A stretch of 64,000 nt of DNA, taken from contig JAXMAZ010000010.1 in NCBI GenBank assembly GCA_046350115.1, forward strand, positions 124,001-188,000. Direction: 5' to 3'. Under the pieces are notes generated by a model. It was not told the origin of the DNA. It did no database searches and saw only the letters and a list, made by a program, of their open reading frames with translations. Of this stretch, positions 63,297 to 64,000 are shown piece by piece. This DNA is from JAXMAZ01 sp046350115 (GTDB lineage: Bacteria; Planctomycetota; Planctomycetia; Gemmatales; Gemmataceae). The translations under genes and the position numbers were made by a program. How positions within the stretch are numbered: position 1 is the stretch's first letter; the number at the start of each line of letters is the position of its first letter.

Positions 63297-64000
63297 TCAG
63301 GTGATGTGCAGGTATCGGCATGTCTCCTCGTAGCTCGCTTCCAGGTCGAGCATGACGGGCAGGTTGTCGGCCAGCCACAGCGGCAGCTCCGGCAGCCGGC
63401 CGCCGAGGGCCAGCGGGTGATACCACGACTCGGCCCGGGTCCGCCGTTTGGGGGCGCGGAGCCAGCGGTGGGTGACGGCGTACAGGTGGGACCGGTCGGC
63501 GTCCGCCGCCGGGTCGGTCCGGCCCACCTGCTCCAGCAGCTCGACGTACAGGTTGGCCGGCCGGGTCGTCACCACGTCCACCATCGACACGCAAACGCCC
63601 TGCTCCAGTAGGGCGACGCACTTGGCCACGAACGCGGCCCGGGTCTCGGCCCGGTCCTTGTTGGCCGGGCTGACCAGCTCGACCACGGCCACCAGGTTGT
63701 CGTCCGGGTCGTACACCCGGTACTCGAACTCGTCCTGATCGGGCACGTCGATGTCCACCGACAGCGAAGGGACCAGAGCCGGTTGGGTGGCGACCCCCGC
63801 CCCGCCGCCCGGCGGTTCCGGTTCGTCGTCCGTGTGAGCGGCCGGATCGACCTCGAACCCCGCCTCGACGTACACCCCCGGGGCGGCCCGATAGCCGGGC
63901 GGCAGCTTGGGGAACAACTGCTGGAGCATGAGCGTCGGCCACATGGCGTGGAGCGAGGTCCAGCGGGCACGGCGGTCGAGCGGCGGGCGGAAGTGGTCGC
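63297..64000 (-). CDS. DUF4058 family protein, N-terminus cut by window edge
   Basis: A DUF4058 protein, a planctomycete/cyanobacterial family of about 230-250 residues and unknown function, possibly related to Uma2-type nucleases. The conserved start DHFRPPL...RARWTSLHAMWPTLMLQQL lies between 63900 and the window end, so only the first few residues are missing. Later motifs are GYRAAPGVYVEAG, EYRVYDPDDNLVAVVELVSPANK (about 90-112, E-L-x-SPxNK), LLEQGVCVSMVDVVTTRPANLY and the C-terminal LPLWLADNLPVMLDLEASYEETCRYL. Convergent with the GnnA-like gene. Confidence 0.88.
   Translation of the reverse strand, partial: DHFRPPLDRRARWTSLHAMWPTLMLQQLFPKLPPGYRAAPGVYVEAGFEVDPAAHTDDEPEPPGGGAGVATQPALVPSLSVDIDVPDQDEFEYRVYDPDDNLVAVVELVSPANKDRAETRAAFVAKCVALLEQGVCVSMVDVVTTRPANLYVELLEQVGRTDPAADADRSHLYAVTHRWLRAPKRRTRAESWYHPLALGGRLPELPLWLADNLPVMLDLEASYEETCRYLHIT

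Overview
The window comes from a very GC-rich bacterium whose gene content points to a planctomycete of the Gemmataceae. The signature families are a PVC-type cytochrome c / membrane-bound dehydrogenase with a DUF1501 protein, TIGR03067 and TIGR02996 domain proteins, a DUF1571 protein, Hanks-type kinases with a membrane-embedded C-terminus, an ECF sigma factor carrying a C-terminal transmembrane and extracytoplasmic domain, and Uma2, DUF4058 and SUKH proteins. Because GC is so high, most long open frames opposite real genes are shadows. I saw no transposase, phage, rRNA or CRISPR array.

Layout. 1-20 kb: a kinase cut by the window edge, TspO, small membrane and secreted proteins, a methyltransferase, a DUF1571 lipoprotein, a response regulator translationally coupled to groES, an RRM protein, infA, a large kinase overlapping a glycosyltransferase, a VapBC-like pair, an aminotransferase, PolX and a PseG-like protein. 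20-24 kb: a consensus parS palindrome just upstream of parB (no parA), tRNA-Pro, SUKH, a Tat-type metallophosphoesterase and a tandem TIGR03067 pair. 24-32 kb: Uma2 + PVC cytochrome, TIGR02996/LRR, acyl-CoA dehydrogenase and folE. 32-39 kb: a FAD/Fe-S oxidoreductase carrying three palindromic insertions and a one-base frameshift, then moaD, a histone-deacetylase-like enzyme, moaE, a histidine phosphatase and moaA. 39-51 kb: alpha/beta hydrolase, ECF-sigma fusion, lpxA, GT87-like membrane protein, tRNA-Ser(GGA), DUF1501, DNA-alkylation-repair protein, cysteine desulfurase with an in-frame repeat insertion, TetR regulator and S41 peptidase.

51.6-58 kb is the replication-origin locus: dnaA, then a 530-bp non-coding stretch with a 19-bp inverted repeat that carries DnaA-box-like sequences, then dnaN, a DUF721/DciA gene, a DUF433-DUF5615 toxin-antitoxin-like pair, and gyrB. 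recF is absent. The DnaA looks truncated: it starts almost directly at the AAA+ domain, without the usual helicase-recruiting domain I. With parB/parS about 32 kb away, this reads as the chromosomal origin and segregation region. 58-64 kb: tRNA-Ser(UGA), a GT2 glycosyltransferase, a lipoprotein, an OmpH/Skp chaperone, lpxC, a GnnA-like oxidoreductase and a DUF4058 gene cut by the window edge.

The most unusual global feature is the density of palindromic, non-coding repeat elements (at least six families, about 60-230 bp each). They sit between genes, nest in one another, supply stop codons to neighbouring genes, and in two genes lie inside the reading frame, so they are translated as inserted peptide.
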